Source: Halomonas rhizosphaerae (GTDB lineage Bacteria > Pseudomonadota > Gammaproteobacteria > Pseudomonadales > Halomonadaceae). From it: a stretch of 39,797 nucleotides of DNA. The translations under genes were made by a program, and so were the position numbers. Below, in pieces: positions 8,485-18,222 of this stretch; position 1 is the first letter of the stretch; the number at the start of each line of letters is the position of its first letter. Location: contig NZ_JASCQP010000017.1 of the NCBI RefSeq assembly GCF_030010555.1, forward strand, positions 1-39,797. Reading direction: 5' to 3'. The notes beneath the pieces are model-generated. The model was given only the letters and a program-made list of their open reading frames with translations, searched no databases and was not told where the DNA came from.

Positions 8485-9417
8485 TCAGGCGCTGCGGGCG
8501 TCACCGGCGGTGCCGGCCTCGCCGCCCAGCCACTCGATCAGGCGCTCGATATTCTCGGCCAGCGCCTGGGTCATCAGGATGAAGTCGGTCTCCAGGCGTA
8601 CCAGGGCATCATCGCCATCGTCGGCCTGGGAGGCCTCGTCGATCAGGGCGTCGTCGAAGCGCAGCGCCTTGATCGCCAGGTCGTCATGCAGCACGAAGCT
8701 TAGCCGGCCCTCGATCGACAGTGCCAGCTTGCTGGCCTGGCGACCGCTCTCCAGCAGCTGCTGGATCTCGTCGCTGTCGAGGTCGACCTGGCGGGCACGC
8801 AGCACGCCGTCGTCGCCCTTCGCCTTGAGCTCCACCTGGTCGCCGAGCACCAGGTCGGCGGGCCGCGACCCCGGGTCGCCGAGCCAGGTGGTCATGGCCC
8901 GCATGGGTAGCGTCTGGCTGGCCAGCGGGGTCACCTTGAGGCTGCCCAGGGTCTCGCGCAGCAGGTCGAGGAGTTCCTCGGCACGCTTGCGGGAGCTGGC
9001 ATTGACGGCGATCAGCTGGCGGCGACTGTCCCACCACAGGTCGACCTTCTGGCTGCGCACGAAGGCGCGGGGCAGGAGCTCCTCGTAGACCTGCTCCTTG
9101 ATCGCCAGCTTCTCCTGGCGGCGCAGCTTGCGGCCCTCGCTGATCTCGATCGCCTCGCTGCGCTCCTCGACCTCCTCGCGGACCACCGAGGCGGGAAGGA
9201 TGCGTTCCTGGCGCAGGGCGGTCATCAGGCGCTGGCCCTGCAGCTCGTGCAGCAGCTGCGTCCCTGCCCGGCCGGCCGGCGCGGACCAGCCCAGGCGACG
9301 CGCTTCGCTGCCCCCCAGGGGGCGGAAGGCCTGCTCGCCCAAGGCGGTTTCCAGGCTGGCGGCGTCCAGCTCAGGGGCGTCGTGCAGGCGGTAGAGGTGC
9401 AAGTGCTTGAACCACAT
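8485..9417 (-). CDS. rdgC: Recombination-associated protein RdgC
   Basis: 310 aa, close to the 303 aa of E. coli RdgC, starting with MWFKHLHLYRLH at the ATG at 9417; the frame stays open upstream but nothing there resembles RdgC. Recognisable family blocks are FRPLGG (about 31), EERSEAIE... and ALRQERILPASVV, the basic RKLRRQEK stretch and the late FDDALIDEA. RdgC forms a ring-shaped dimer that binds double-stranded DNA and limits RecA activity; in E. coli it matters when replication restart is faulty. It heads a possible rdgC-acyltransferase-CDF transcription unit and is divergent from the thioesterase gene, sharing a 162-bp intergenic region. Confidence 0.93.
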   Translation of the reverse strand: MWFKHLHLYRLHDAPELDAASLETALGEQAFRPLGGSEARRLGWSAPAGRAGTQLLHELQGQRLMTALRQERILPASVVREEVEERSEAIEISEGRKLRRQEKLAIKEQVYEELLPRAFVRSQKVDLWWDSRRQLIAVNASSRKRAEELLDLLRETLGSLKVTPLASQTLPMRAMTTWLGDPGSRPADLVLGDQVELKAKGDDGVLRARQVDLDSDEIQQLLESGRQASKLALSIEGRLSFVLHDDLAIKALRFDDALIDEASQADDGDDALVRLETDFILMTQALAENIERLIEWLGGEAGTAGDARSA

Positions 9418-9505
9418 GGAGCATTTCCCGAGAGAAAAGGGGCACATTATGGCCAAAGGGAGTCGCCGGTGCCAGCGCATGCGTGAGTGGCGTGATATGC
9501 CGTTG

Positions 9506-9523
9506 TTCAAACGATGGTTTGAA
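9506..9523. promoter_or_regulatory. PsrA-like operator (TTCAAAC-GATG-GTTTGAA)
   Basis: Perfect 7-bp inverted repeat with a 4-bp spacer. The inner part CAAAC-N4-GTTTG fits the published PsrA box, (G/C)AAAC-N2-4-GTTTG(/C). PsrA is a TetR-family, fatty-acid-responsive regulator in Pseudomonas and relatives. The repeat overlaps the proposed -35 of the thioesterase promoter and is 89 bp upstream of rdgC. Assignment to PsrA is inferred from the pattern alone. Confidence 0.55.
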
Positions 9524-9548
9524 TATCGGCCGCCGCCCTGACTAGAAT
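9519..9548 (+). promoter_or_regulatory. Candidate sigma-70 promoter of the thioesterase gene
   Basis: TTGAAT (9519-9524) and TAGAAT (9543-9548) are separated by 18 bp, about 30 bp ahead of the ATG at 9580. The -35 lies inside the inverted repeat at 9506-9523, which would suit repression. Confidence 0.4.
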
Positions 9549-9579
9549 CGAGGCTTTGCCCGCCCAGGAGGCCGTCAGC

Positions 9580-9999
9580 ATGGATCCCCGCATCTCCCGC
9601 ACCGCCCTGCGTGTCAGAGGCTATCACCTGGATGGTTATGGCCATGTGAACAATGCCCGCTACCTGGAATTCCTGGAGGAGGGGCGCTGGGCATACTTCG
9701 ACGACCGCCCCGGGCTGGCCGCCTTCCTGCAGAAGGGCGACGTGGCCTTCGTCGCGGTCAACCTCAACATCGACTACCGTCGTGCCGCGGTCGCCGGCGA
9801 TGACCTCGAGGTGCTGACCCGGCTCGCCGAGCTCGGTTCGCGGCGTGCCCGCATGCATCAGGAGGTTCGCCGGGTGCGGGACGGCAAGCCGGTGGCCAGT
9901 GCCGACATCACCTTCGTACTGCTCGACGTGGCGGCCAATCGGGCCATCGAGATCGGCGGCGAGATCCGCGAGGCCATGGCAGCACTGGTCCTGCCATAG
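9580..9999 (+). CDS. Acyl-CoA thioesterase, 4HBT/YbgC-like hotdog family
   Basis: 139 aa, the usual size of single-domain hotdog thioesterases. The family motif YGHVNNARYLEFLEEGRW (residues about 20-37) holds the conserved His-Val-Asn-Asn and the likely catalytic acidic residues. Such enzymes hydrolyse acyl-CoA or aryl-CoA in the cytoplasm; the chain length cannot be read from the sequence. The ATG at 9580 is chosen because CAGGAGG lies 8 bp upstream; an in-frame ATG at 9556 has no such site. The PsrA-like operator upstream suggests induction by fatty acids. Confidence 0.85.
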   Translation: MDPRISRTALRVRGYHLDGYGHVNNARYLEFLEEGRWAYFDDRPGLAAFLQKGDVAFVAVNLNIDYRRAAVAGDDLEVLTRLAELGSRRARMHQEVRRVRDGKPVASADITFVLLDVAANRAIEIGGEIREAMAALVLP

Positions 10000-10033
10000 C
10001 CCCCTTGCATAGCTCCCTTTGCACCGTCCGGGA

Positions 10034-10042
10034 TGGTATGAT
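10034..10042 (+). promoter_or_regulatory. Candidate extended -10 promoter of gyrA
   Basis: TGGTATGAT gives an extended -10 (TGn plus TATGAT at 10037-10042) 77 bp ahead of the gyrA start. The hexamer 17 bp upstream (10014-10019) matches the -35 consensus poorly, which fits an extended -10 promoter. Confidence 0.4.
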
Positions 10043-10118
10043 GCCAGGCTGATATTGCGCGCCATGTCACGGCCACGTGACGCGCCAACCTGTTGCAGTG
10101 CAAAGGATTCGACGACCC

Positions 10119-12854
10119 ATGGGTGACATCGCCAGAGAGATTCTGCCAGTCAACATCGAGGACGAGCTCAAGCAGTCGTACCTCGATTACGCGATGAGCG
10201 TGATCATCGGCCGTGCGCTGCCCGACGTGCGCGATGGCCTCAAGCCGGTGCACCGGCGCGTGCTGTTCGCCATGCACGAGCTCGGCAACGACTGGAACAA
10301 GCCGTACAAGAAGTCCGCCCGTGTGGTGGGCGATGTCATCGGTAAGTACCACCCCCATGGGGACAGCGCCGTCTACGACACCATCGTGCGCATGGCCCAG
10401 GACTTCTCGATGCGCCACGTGCTGGTCGACGGCCAGGGCAACTTCGGCTCCATCGACGGCGACAACGCCGCTGCCATGCGTTACACCGAGGTGCGCATGG
10501 CCCGGCTGGCCCACGAGCTGCTGGCCGACCTGGAGAAGGACACCGTCGACTGGGTCGACAACTACGACGGTACCGAGCGCATCCCCGAGGTGCTGCCCAC
10601 CAAGGTTCCCAACCTGCTGATCAATGGCTCGTCGGGCATCGCCGTGGGCATGGCGACCAACATACCGCCCCACAACATGGGCGAGATCATCAACGCCTGT
10701 CTGGCGCTGATCGACGACTACACCCTCACCGTCGACGACCTGATGGAACATGTGCCCGGCCCGGACTTTCCCACCGGCGGCATCATCAACGGTCGCGCCG
10801 GTATTCTCGAGGCCTATCGCACCGGTCGCGGGCGCATCTACGTGCGGGCCTGCCACACCATCGAGCATGACGACAAGACCGGCCGCGACCACATCATCGT
10901 CAACGAGCTTCCCTACCAGGTGAACAAGGCGCGGCTGATCGAGAAGATCGCCGAGCTGGTCAAGGAGAAGAAGATCGAGGGCATCGCCGAACTGCGCGAC
11001 GAGTCCGACAAGGATGGCCTGCGGGTGGTGATCGAGGTCAAGCGCGGCGAGTCCGGCGAGGTGGTGGTCAACAACCTCTTCGCCCAGACCCAGCTGCAGA
11101 CCGTGTTCGGCATCAACATGGTGGCCATCGACAATGGCCAGCCGAAGATCCTCAATCTCAAGGAGATCCTCGAGGCCTTCATCCGCCACCGTCGTGAGGT
11201 GGTCACCCGCCGCACCCTCTTCGAGCTGAAGAAGGCCCGCGAACGCGGTCACATCCTCGAGGGCCTGGCCGTCGCCATCTCCAACATCGACGAGGTGATC
11301 GAGCTGATCAAGGCCTCGCCGAACGCGGCAGAGGCCAAGGAGAAGCTGCTGGCAAAGTCCTGGCAGCCGGGGCAGGTCACCGGCATGCTCGAACGCGCCG
11401 GGGCCACCTCCTGCAAGCCCGAGGAGCTGGAGGAGGGCTTCGGCCTCAGTCAGGCCGGCAGCGAGTATCGCCTGTCGCCGGCCCAGGCCCAGGCCATCCT
11501 CGAGCTGCGCCTGCATCGCCTGACCGGGCTCGAGACCGAGAAGCTCCTCGACGAGTACCTCTCGATCCTCGAGAAGATCGCCGAGCTCACCGCCATTCTG
11601 GCCTCCGCCGAGCGGCTGCTCGAGGTGATCCGCGAGGAGCTGATCGCCGTGCGTGATCAGTTCGGCAACCCGCGCAAGACCGAGATCCAGGCCAGTCACC
11701 TGGACCTGCGCCTCGAGGACCTGATCGCCGAGGAGGACATGGTGGTCACCGTGTCGCGCACCGGCTACGCCAAGACCCAGCCGCTCTCCGATTACCAGGC
11801 CCAGCGCCGAGGTGGACGCGGCAAGTCGGCCACGGCGATGAAGGACGAGGACGTCATCGAGCACCTGCTGGTGGCCTCGACCCACGATACCGTGCTGCTG
11901 TTCTCCAATCGCGGCAAGGTCTACTGGCTCAAGGTCTACGAGATGCCCGTCGCCAGCCGCGGCTCGCGGGGCAAGCCGCTGGTCAACCTGCTGCCGCTGG
12001 ACGAGGGTGAGGCGATCAACGCCATCCTGCCGGTGCGCGACTACGACCCGGAGAGCTACATCTTCTTCGCCACCGAGCGCGGCACCGTCAAGCGTACCAG
12101 CCTCGAGCAGTTCTCGCGGCCGCGCAGCGTGGGCCTGATCGCCATCGACCTCGAGGAGGGCGACCGCCTGGTGGGTGCGGCCATCACCACGGGCAGCGAT
12201 CACGTCATGCTGCTCTCCTCCAACGGCAAGGCGATCCGCTTCGAGGAGTCCAACGTGCGCGCCATGGGCCGCACCGCCCGCGGCGTGCGCGGCATGCGCC
12301 TGCTGGGTGATGCCGAGGTGATCAGCCTGATCATTCCGCAGAGCCAGCAGATCGATGCCGAGGCCGACGTCGAGGCCGAGGCCGAGGAGGGTGCGAGCAT
12401 CGAGAACGGCAACGGCGGCCAGATCTATATCCTCACCGCCAGCGAGAACGGCTTCGGCAAGCGCACCCGCCTCGAGGAGTTCCCGCTGCGTGGGCGCGGC
12501 GGCCAGGGGGTGATCGCCATGCAGACCAGCGAGCGCAACGGCGCGCTGGTGGCCGCCATGCAGGTCTACTCGACCGACGAGATGATGCTGATCACCGATC
12601 GCGGCACCCTGGTGCGGACCCGGGTCGACGAGGTCTCGATCACCTCGCGCAACACCCAGGGCGTGATGTTGATCCGCCTGGGCAACGACGAGAAGCTGGT
12701 CAAGACCGTGCGGATCGACGAGCCCGAGGACGCCGTGGAGGCGGCTCATGACGAGTCAGAAGAGACTGGACACGAGACCGGCGAGATGTCATCCGACGAT
12801 GAGACGCCGGCGGCCGGTGCGGAAGATGCCGGCGGTGAGCCAGACCAGGAATAA
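10119..12854 (+). CDS. gyrA: DNA gyrase subunit A
   Basis: 911-aa GyrA beginning [18 protein letters not shown]. With GyrB it forms the A2B2 enzyme that introduces negative supercoils. The N-terminal breakage-reunion domain has the catalytic Tyr in [10 protein letters not shown]. The quinolone-resistance region reads [12 protein letters not shown], with Ser and Asp at the positions equal to E. coli 83 and 87, the sensitive type. The GyrA box is QRRGGRG in the C-terminal beta-pinwheel. The product is longer than E. coli GyrA (875 aa) because of an acidic insert near residues 745-765 and a very acidic tail of about 45 residues. The start at 10119 is preferred over an in-frame ATG/GTG at 10077 because homologues begin there and AAGGA lies at about 10103-10107. 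serC follows after 15 bp. Confidence 0.97.
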   Translation: MGDIAREILPVNIEDELKQSYLDYAMSVIIGRALPDVRDGLKPVHRRVLFAMHELGNDWNKPYKKSARVVGDVIGKYHPHGDSAVYDTIVRMAQDFSMRHVLVDGQGNFGSIDGDNAAAMRYTEVRMARLAHELLADLEKDTVDWVDNYDGTERIPEVLPTKVPNLLINGSSGIAVGMATNIPPHNMGEIINACLALIDDYTLTVDDLMEHVPGPDFPTGGIINGRAGILEAYRTGRGRIYVRACHTIEHDDKTGRDHIIVNELPYQVNKARLIEKIAELVKEKKIEGIAELRDESDKDGLRVVIEVKRGESGEVVVNNLFAQTQLQTVFGINMVAIDNGQPKILNLKEILEAFIRHRREVVTRRTLFELKKARERGHILEGLAVAISNIDEVIELIKASPNAAEAKEKLLAKSWQPGQVTGMLERAGATSCKPEELEEGFGLSQAGSEYRLSPAQAQAILELRLHRLTGLETEKLLDEYLSILEKIAELTAILASAERLLEVIREELIAVRDQFGNPRKTEIQASHLDLRLEDLIAEEDMVVTVSRTGYAKTQPLSDYQAQRRGGRGKSATAMKDEDVIEHLLVASTHDTVLLFSNRGKVYWLKVYEMPVASRGSRGKPLVNLLPLDEGEAINAILPVRDYDPESYIFFATERGTVKRTSLEQFSRPRSVGLIAIDLEEGDRLVGAAITTGSDHVMLLSSNGKAIRFEESNVRAMGRTARGVRGMRLLGDAEVISLIIPQSQQIDAEADVEAEAEEGASIENGNGGQIYILTASENGFGKRTRLEEFPLRGRGGQGVIAMQTSERNGALVAAMQVYSTDEMMLITDRGTLVRTRVDEVSITSRNTQGVMLIRLGNDEKLVKTVRIDEPEDAVEAAHDESEETGHETGEMSSDDETPAAGAEDAGGEPDQE

Positions 12855-12869
12855 GGACACGCAACGCTG

Positions 12870-13973
12870 ATGACACGTCACTACAACTTCTGTGCCGGCC
12901 CGGCCGCGCTGCCCACGGCCGTGCTGGAGCGAGCCCGGGACGAACTGCTGGACTACCACGGCCGTGGCCTCTCGGTGATGGAGATGAGCCATCGCGGCGA
13001 GGACTTCGTGGCCATCGCCGACCAGGCCGAGGCGGACCTGCGCGAGCTGCTGGCCATTCCCGACAACTACCGGGTGCTGTTCACCCAGGGCGGGGCCAGC
13101 CTGCAGTTCGCCGCGCTGCCCTACAACCTGCTGGGCGCCGGCGGGCGGGCCAACTTCCTGCATACCGGCATCTGGGGCAAGAAGGCGATCAGTGAGGCGC
13201 GCCACCTGTTCGGCGACGTCCATGTGGCCGCCAGCAGCGAGGAGAACGGCCACAGTGCCGTGCCGCGCCAGGAGGATATCCTCCTCTCCGACGACGCCGC
13301 CTACCTGCACTACACCGCCAACGAGACCATCGGCGGGCTTGCCTTCGACTACATTCCCGAGGCCCGACGGCCGGATCGCAGCGAGGTGCCGCTGGTCTGC
13401 GACATGTCCTCATCCATCCTCTCCGGCCCCCTGGATGTCTCGCGGTTCGGCGTGATCTATGCCGGTGCCCAGAAGAACATCGGGCCCGCCGGCCTGGTGG
13501 TGGTGATCGTGCGCGATGACCTGCTGGACCAGGCCCGTGGCGACATGCCGACCCTCTTCGGCTACCGGGCGCTCAGCGAGGCGGGCTCGATGGTCAACAC
13601 CCCGGCGACCTACAGCTGGTACCTGGCGGGGCTGGTCTTCGATTGGCTGAAGGGCGATATCGGCGGGCTGGCGGCCATGGACGCCATCAACCGTCGCAAG
13701 GCGGCCCGGCTCTATGCGGCTATCGACGGCAGCGGCCTCTATGCCAACCCGATCACGCTGCGCAACCGCTCGCGGATGAACGTGCCCTTCGTGCTCGCCG
13801 ACCCCCGGCTAGACCGTCTGTTCCTGGAGGAGGCCGAGGCGGCGGGACTGCTCAACCTCAAGGGGCACCGCAGCGTGGGGGGCATGCGGGCCAGCCTCTA
13901 CAACGCCGTGCCCGAAGCCGCCGTCGAGGCACTGATCGACTTCATGGCCGATTTCGAGAACCGCAGGGGATAA
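12870..13973 (+). CDS. serC: Phosphoserine aminotransferase
   Basis: 367-aa PLP enzyme, the normal length for SerC. It converts 3-phosphohydroxypyruvate and glutamate to phosphoserine in serine synthesis and also serves pyridoxal phosphate synthesis. The start MTRHYNFCAGPAALP is diagnostic. The PLP lysine is in YAGAQKNIGPAG (about residue 198), and the substrate-binding HRSVGGMRAS lies near the C-terminus. It opens the amino-acid part of a compact rightward run: pheA begins 3 bp after its stop. Confidence 0.97.
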   Translation: MTRHYNFCAGPAALPTAVLERARDELLDYHGRGLSVMEMSHRGEDFVAIADQAEADLRELLAIPDNYRVLFTQGGASLQFAALPYNLLGAGGRANFLHTGIWGKKAISEARHLFGDVHVAASSEENGHSAVPRQEDILLSDDAAYLHYTANETIGGLAFDYIPEARRPDRSEVPLVCDMSSSILSGPLDVSRFGVIYAGAQKNIGPAGLVVVIVRDDLLDQARGDMPTLFGYRALSEAGSMVNTPATYSWYLAGLVFDWLKGDIGGLAAMDAINRRKAARLYAAIDGSGLYANPITLRNRSRMNVPFVLADPRLDRLFLEEAEAAGLLNLKGHRSVGGMRASLYNAVPEAAVEALIDFMADFENRRG

Positions 13974-13976
13974 TCC

Positions 13977-15068
13977 ATGACCGAGCCTACCGTCAGCCTC
14001 GAGGCGCTCCGCCAGCGCATCGACGCCCTGGACAACGACATCCTGCGTCTGATCAGCGAGCGGGCGGCCTGCGCCCAGCAGGTGGCCGAGATCAAGGCCG
14101 AGCATGAGCCCGGGGCGGTCTTCTATCGGCCCGAGCGCGAGGCCCAGGTGCTGCGCCGGATCATGGAGCTCAACCAGGGCCCCCTGGACAGCGAGGAGAT
14201 GGCGCGGCTGTTCCGTGAGATCATGTCGGCCTGCCTGGCCCTGGAGCAGCCGGTCAAGGTCGCCTACCTGGGGCCGGAAGGCACCTTCACCCAGCAGGCC
14301 GCCATCAAGCACTTCGGCGAGAGCGCGATCAGCCTGCCGATGGCCGCCATCGACGAGGTGTTCCGCGAGGTGGAGGCCGGCGCCGTCAACTATGGCGTGG
14401 TGCCGGTCGAGAACTCCACCGAGGGCGTGATCAATCACACCCTCGACTCCTTCATGGATTCCGGGCTTCGCATCTGCGGCGAGGTGGTGCTGCGCATCCA
14501 CCATCACCTGCTGGTGGCCGAGACGACCCGTCGCGACAAGGTCTCGCGGATCTACTCCCACCCGCAGTCCTTCGCTCAGTGCCGCAAGTGGCTCGATGCC
14601 CACTTTCCCCAGGCCGAGCGGGTGCCGGTCTCCTCCAATGCCGAGGCCGCCCGCCTGGTCAAGACCGAGTGGCACAGCGCGGCCATCGCCGGCGACATGG
14701 CCGCCAAGCTCTATGGGCTCGCCAGGCTGGCCGAGAAGATAGAGGACCGCCCGGACAACTCCACGCGTTTCCTAATCATCGGCAACCAGGACGTGCCCAT
14801 CTCCGGCGAGGACAAGACCTCGCTGGTGGTCGCGATGCGCAACCAGCCGGGGGCACTGCACGACCTGCTCGAGCCCTTCCATCGTCACCAGATCGACATG
14901 ACGCGCCTCGAGACCCGCCCGTCGCGCACCGGCGTGTGGAACTACGTGTTCTTCATCGACTTCAAGGGGCACCGCGAGGAACCGCGCGTCGCGGCCATGC
15001 TGGAGGAGGTCCAGCTACGCGCCGCCGAGGTGAAGGTGCTGGGCTCCTATCCCGTCGGCGTGCTCTGA
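13977..15068 (+). CDS. pheA: Bifunctional chorismate mutase / prephenate dehydratase
   Basis: 363-aa P-protein that takes chorismate through prephenate to phenylpyruvate for phenylalanine synthesis. The N-terminal chorismate mutase (about 5-90) shows LRQRIDALDNDILRLISERA. The dehydratase (about 95-270) shows YLGPEGTFTQQAA and the NSTEGVINHTLD block with its conserved Thr. The C-terminal ACT domain (about 280-360) contains NQPGALHDLLEPF and the TRLETRPS motif, which in relatives binds phenylalanine for feedback inhibition. It is flanked by 3-bp gaps to serC and tyrA-aroA. In Pseudomonas a hisC lies between pheA and tyrA-aroA; there is none here. Confidence 0.97.
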   Translation: MTEPTVSLEALRQRIDALDNDILRLISERAACAQQVAEIKAEHEPGAVFYRPEREAQVLRRIMELNQGPLDSEEMARLFREIMSACLALEQPVKVAYLGPEGTFTQQAAIKHFGESAISLPMAAIDEVFREVEAGAVNYGVVPVENSTEGVINHTLDSFMDSGLRICGEVVLRIHHHLLVAETTRRDKVSRIYSHPQSFAQCRKWLDAHFPQAERVPVSSNAEAARLVKTEWHSAAIAGDMAAKLYGLARLAEKIEDRPDNSTRFLIIGNQDVPISGEDKTSLVVAMRNQPGALHDLLEPFHRHQIDMTRLETRPSRTGVWNYVFFIDFKGHREEPRVAAMLEEVQLRAAEVKVLGSYPVGVL

Positions 15069-15071
15069 GGG

Positions 15072-17354
15072 ATGGCGGGCATCGTGAAGCCGCCGCCCGA
15101 TGAGCGGCGCATCCTGATCGTCGGCCTGGGGCTGATCGGAGGTTCGCTTGCCGCCGCGCTGCGAGCCGCCGGCTTTCGGGGCACCATCCTCTCGTGCGAC
15201 CCCGATGCGGGCGAGATCGCCCGCGGTATCGAGATGGGCCTGATCGACCGCGGCGACCCCCGTCTCGAGGCGGTGATCGAGGGCGCGTCGCTGGTCGTGC
15301 TGGCAGTGCCCGTGCTGGCCATGGCCGGCGTGATGAAGGCGCTGGCCGCCTGCCTCGATCGCGCCGCTCCGAATGTCGTCGTCACCGATGTGGGCAGCAC
15401 CAAGGCGGCGATCCGCGAGGCGGCCATGGCCGCCTTCGGTCGCATGCCGGCCAACCTGGTGCTCGGTCACCCCATCGCCGGCTCGGAGAAGAGCGGGGTC
15501 GCGGCCGCCGATGCCGGGCTCTATGCCCGCCACAAGGTGATCCTCACGCCCGAACCCGATACCCATCCGGCCGCGACGGCCAGGGTGCGCGCGCTCTGGG
15601 AGGCCACCGGGGCCGAGGTGCTGGAGATGGACGTGGCCCGCCACGACCAGGTGCTGGCGCGGACCAGCCACCTGCCGCACCTGCTGGCCTTCTCGCTGGT
15701 GGACACCCTGGCCCGCCAGGACGAGCGCCTGGAGATCTTTCGCTATGCCGCCGGCGGGTTTCGCGACTTCACCCGCATCGCCGGCAGCGACCCGGTGATG
15801 TGGCGCGACATCTTCATCGCCAACCGCGATGCCGTGCTCGCCTCCCTGGACGACTTCGAGGCCGGGGTGGCCCGACTGCGACGCGCGGTGGAGCGTGGTG
15901 ACGGCGATGCCATGCTGGCCACCTTCGACCGGGCCAGTCACGCCCGGCACTATTTCGAATCCCTGCTCAACCAGACCAGTTATCAGGCGGAGTACCAGAT
16001 GCAACAACACGGCAAGCTGCGCTATCGGGTCAGCCCTGGCGGTGGCGTCACCGGGCGGATCCGCGTGCCCGGTGACAAGTCGATCTCCCACCGCTCCATC
16101 ATGCTCGGGGCGCTGGCCGAAGGCGTCACCGAGGTGAAGGGCTTCCTCGAGGGCGAGGACAGCCTGGCCACCCTGCAGGCCTTCCGCGAGATGGGCGTGG
16201 CCATCGAGGGGCCCCACCAGGGACGGGTCACCGTCCACGGTGTCGGCATGCACGGCCTCAAGGCGCCCTCCGGCCCCCTCTACGTGGGCAATGCGGGCAC
16301 CGCCATGCGCCTGTTCGCCGGGTTGCTGGCCGGCCAGGCCTTCGATACCGAGTTGACCGGCGACGCCTCGCTCACCAAGCGGCCCATGGGGCGGGTGGCC
16401 GATCCGTTGCGCGCGATGGGCGCCGAGATCGATACCGCCGAGGGCGGGCGTCCGCCGCTGCATATCCACGGTGGCAAGGCGCTCAAGGGCATCACCTACG
16501 ACATGCCCATGGCCAGCGCCCAGGTGAAGTCCTGCCTGCTGCTGGCCGGCCTCTATGCCGAGGGCGAGACCCGCGTGCGCGAGCCGGCGCCGACCCGTGA
16601 CCACACCGAGCGCATGCTCCAGGGCTTCGGCTACGAGGTGCACCGTGAGGGCGACACCTGCTGGCTCAAGGGTGGGGGCAGGCTCACCGCGGCCCCCATC
16701 GACGTGCCCTCGGACATCTCCTCGGCGGCCTTCTTCCTGGTGGCGGCGGCGATCACGCCCGGTTCCGACCTGGTGCTGGAGCATGTCGGCATCAACCCGA
16801 CCCGCATCGGCGTGATCAACATCCTCCAGCTGATGGGTGCCGACCTGCGCCTGGAGAACCAGCACGAGGTGGGCGGCGAACCGGTGGCCGACCTGCATAT
16901 CCGCTACGCACCGCTCAGGGGCATCGATATCCCGGTGGAGCAGGTGCCGCTGGCGATCGACGAGTTCCCGGCGCTGTTCATCGCGGCAGCGAATGCCGAG
17001 GGCACCACCCGGCTGCGGGGCGCCGAGGAGCTGCGCGTCAAGGAGTCCGACCGGCTTCAGGCCATGGCGAACGGTCTGGCCACCCTCGGCGTCGAGCATG
17101 TCCTTCACGAGGACGGCATCGACATCGTCGGCCGTCTTGAAGGACGGGGCGGCGAGGGGGCCAGCTATGGCGGCGGGCACATCGATAGCCTGGGCGACCA
17201 CCGCATCGCCATGGCCTTCGCCATCGCCGCGCTGCGCGCCGGCGGCGAGATCGTCATCGACGACTGTGCCAACGTGGCCACCTCCTTCCCCGGCTTCATC
17301 GACCTGGCGCGCCGGGTGGGGCTGACCCTCGAGGAACAGCAGGAGGCGTCATGA
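15072..17354 (+). CDS. tyrA-aroA: Fused prephenate dehydrogenase / EPSP synthase (TyrA-AroA)
   Basis: 760-aa two-enzyme fusion. Residues about 12-300 are TyrA, with the NAD-binding turn [19 protein letters not shown] and the HLPHLLAF block; it oxidises prephenate for tyrosine synthesis. Residues about 316-755 are AroA, making EPSP from shikimate-3-phosphate and phosphoenolpyruvate, with [34 protein letters not shown] and GDHRIAM all present. The glycine of GNAGTAMR is the ordinary one, so no glyphosate-tolerant change is seen there. The same fusion is known from Pseudomonas. No internal stop or separate ribosome-binding site suggests separate products. The last four bases overlap the cmk start (ATGA). 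Confidence 0.95.
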   Translation: MAGIVKPPPDERRILIVGLGLIGGSLAAALRAAGFRGTILSCDPDAGEIARGIEMGLIDRGDPRLEAVIEGASLVVLAVPVLAMAGVMKALAACLDRAAPNVVVTDVGSTKAAIREAAMAAFGRMPANLVLGHPIAGSEKSGVAAADAGLYARHKVILTPEPDTHPAATARVRALWEATGAEVLEMDVARHDQVLARTSHLPHLLAFSLVDTLARQDERLEIFRYAAGGFRDFTRIAGSDPVMWRDIFIANRDAVLASLDDFEAGVARLRRAVERGDGDAMLATFDRASHARHYFESLLNQTSYQAEYQMQQHGKLRYRVSPGGGVTGRIRVPGDKSISHRSIMLGALAEGVTEVKGFLEGEDSLATLQAFREMGVAIEGPHQGRVTVHGVGMHGLKAPSGPLYVGNAGTAMRLFAGLLAGQAFDTELTGDASLTKRPMGRVADPLRAMGAEIDTAEGGRPPLHIHGGKALKGITYDMPMASAQVKSCLLLAGLYAEGETRVREPAPTRDHTERMLQGFGYEVHREGDTCWLKGGGRLTAAPIDVPSDISSAAFFLVAAAITPGSDLVLEHVGINPTRIGVINILQLMGADLRLENQHEVGGEPVADLHIRYAPLRGIDIPVEQVPLAIDEFPALFIAAANAEGTTRLRGAEELRVKESDRLQAMANGLATLGVEHVLHEDGIDIVGRLEGRGGEGASYGGGHIDSLGDHRIAMAFAIAALRAGGEIVIDDCANVATSFPGFIDLARRVGLTLEEQQEAS

Positions 17355-18040
17355 GTGATTCGGCACCGGTACTGACCATCGATGGCCCGGGCGGGGCAGG
17401 CAAGGGCACCATCAGTCGCCTGGTCGCCGCACGTCTGGGCTGGCACCTGCTCGACAGCGGTGCGCTCTATCGCCTGACCGCACTGGCTGCCGTGAAGCAC
17501 GAGGTGCCCCTGGACGACGAGCCAGCGCTGGCCCGGATTGCCGCCTCGCTGGATGTGGTCTTCCTCGCCGAGGGCGAGTCCGCCACCGTGCTGCTGGAAG
17601 GGCAGGACGCCACCACCGCGATCCGCACCGAGCAGGTGGGCGATGCGGCCTCCCGGGTCGCCGCGCTGCCCGCGGTGCGCCAGGCGCTGCTGCAGCGTCA
17701 GCGCGATTTCCGAAAGGCCCCGGGCCTGGTGGCCGACGGGCGCGACATGGGCACCGTGGTGTTCACGGATGCGCCGCTCAAGATCTTCCTTACCGCCAGC
17801 GCCGAGGAACGGGCGAGGCGGCGCCACCTCCAGTTGCGAGAGGCCGGGGTGGATGCTAGTCTATCGAGTCTTCTAAAGGAGATTCAGGCGCGCGATGCCC
17901 GCGACATGCAGCGCAGCGTGGCCCCGCTCAAGCCGGCCATCGATGCCATCACGCTTGACACCACGCGCCTGACGATACCGGAAGTGGTGGATCGGCTGAC
18001 GGAGCTGCTGACCGAACGCGGTCTGGCATCCGCCACCTGA
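17351..18040 (+). CDS. cmk: Cytidylate kinase
   Basis: 229-aa CMP/dCMP kinase of nucleotide salvage. The P-loop [11 protein letters not shown] is at residues 12-22, the CMP-binding segment LDSGALYR at about 34-41, and the conserved [13 protein letters not shown] block at about 130-142, followed by a lid with several Arg residues. The ATG overlaps the stop of tyrA-aroA, implying translational coupling. The cmk-rpsA order is conserved in many gammaproteobacteria. Confidence 0.96.
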   Translation: MSDSAPVLTIDGPGGAGKGTISRLVAARLGWHLLDSGALYRLTALAAVKHEVPLDDEPALARIAASLDVVFLAEGESATVLLEGQDATTAIRTEQVGDAASRVAALPAVRQALLQRQRDFRKAPGLVADGRDMGTVVFTDAPLKIFLTASAEERARRRHLQLREAGVDASLSSLLKEIQARDARDMQRSVAPLKPAIDAITLDTTRLTIPEVVDRLTELLTERGLASAT

Positions 18041-18222
18041 CACTCCCTTGCGGCGCCTCCGGCAGGATGTGATGACGTGGTCCGGCACTTCGATTCGCCG
18101 TGAGCCGGGCCAGGTCGAACCAGCGCCAACATCCCCGGGGGCTTGGTAAATAAGGCCCGCACTCGCTGGTGGTGCGGAGAAGGCGGCAACGCCGTACTCA
18201 ACGTTGATCACGTAGGAACATC
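18041..18222 (+). promoter_or_regulatory. rpsA leader with two hairpins (possible S1 autoregulatory leader)
   Basis: 182-bp gap ahead of rpsA. A hairpin CCGCAC (18157-18162)/GTGCGG (18172-18177) is followed by GGCG-GCAA-CGCC (18182-18193) with a GNRA-type tetraloop; an AGGAA site precedes the ATG at 18223. TAAATA at 18147-18152 is a possible -10 without a good -35. In enteric bacteria the rpsA leader folds into hairpins that allow translation and S1 feedback. Equating this leader with that system is inference. Confidence 0.4.

Noticed and set aside
9858..12749. 963-codon open frame antisense to gyrA (and similar long ones antisense to tyrA-aroA at 15015-17201 and to ppsA at 36759-39317)
   Set aside because: These are mirror frames of GC-rich genes with His/Gly/Leu-rich, non-globular composition and no ribosome-binding sites; the sense genes are certain.
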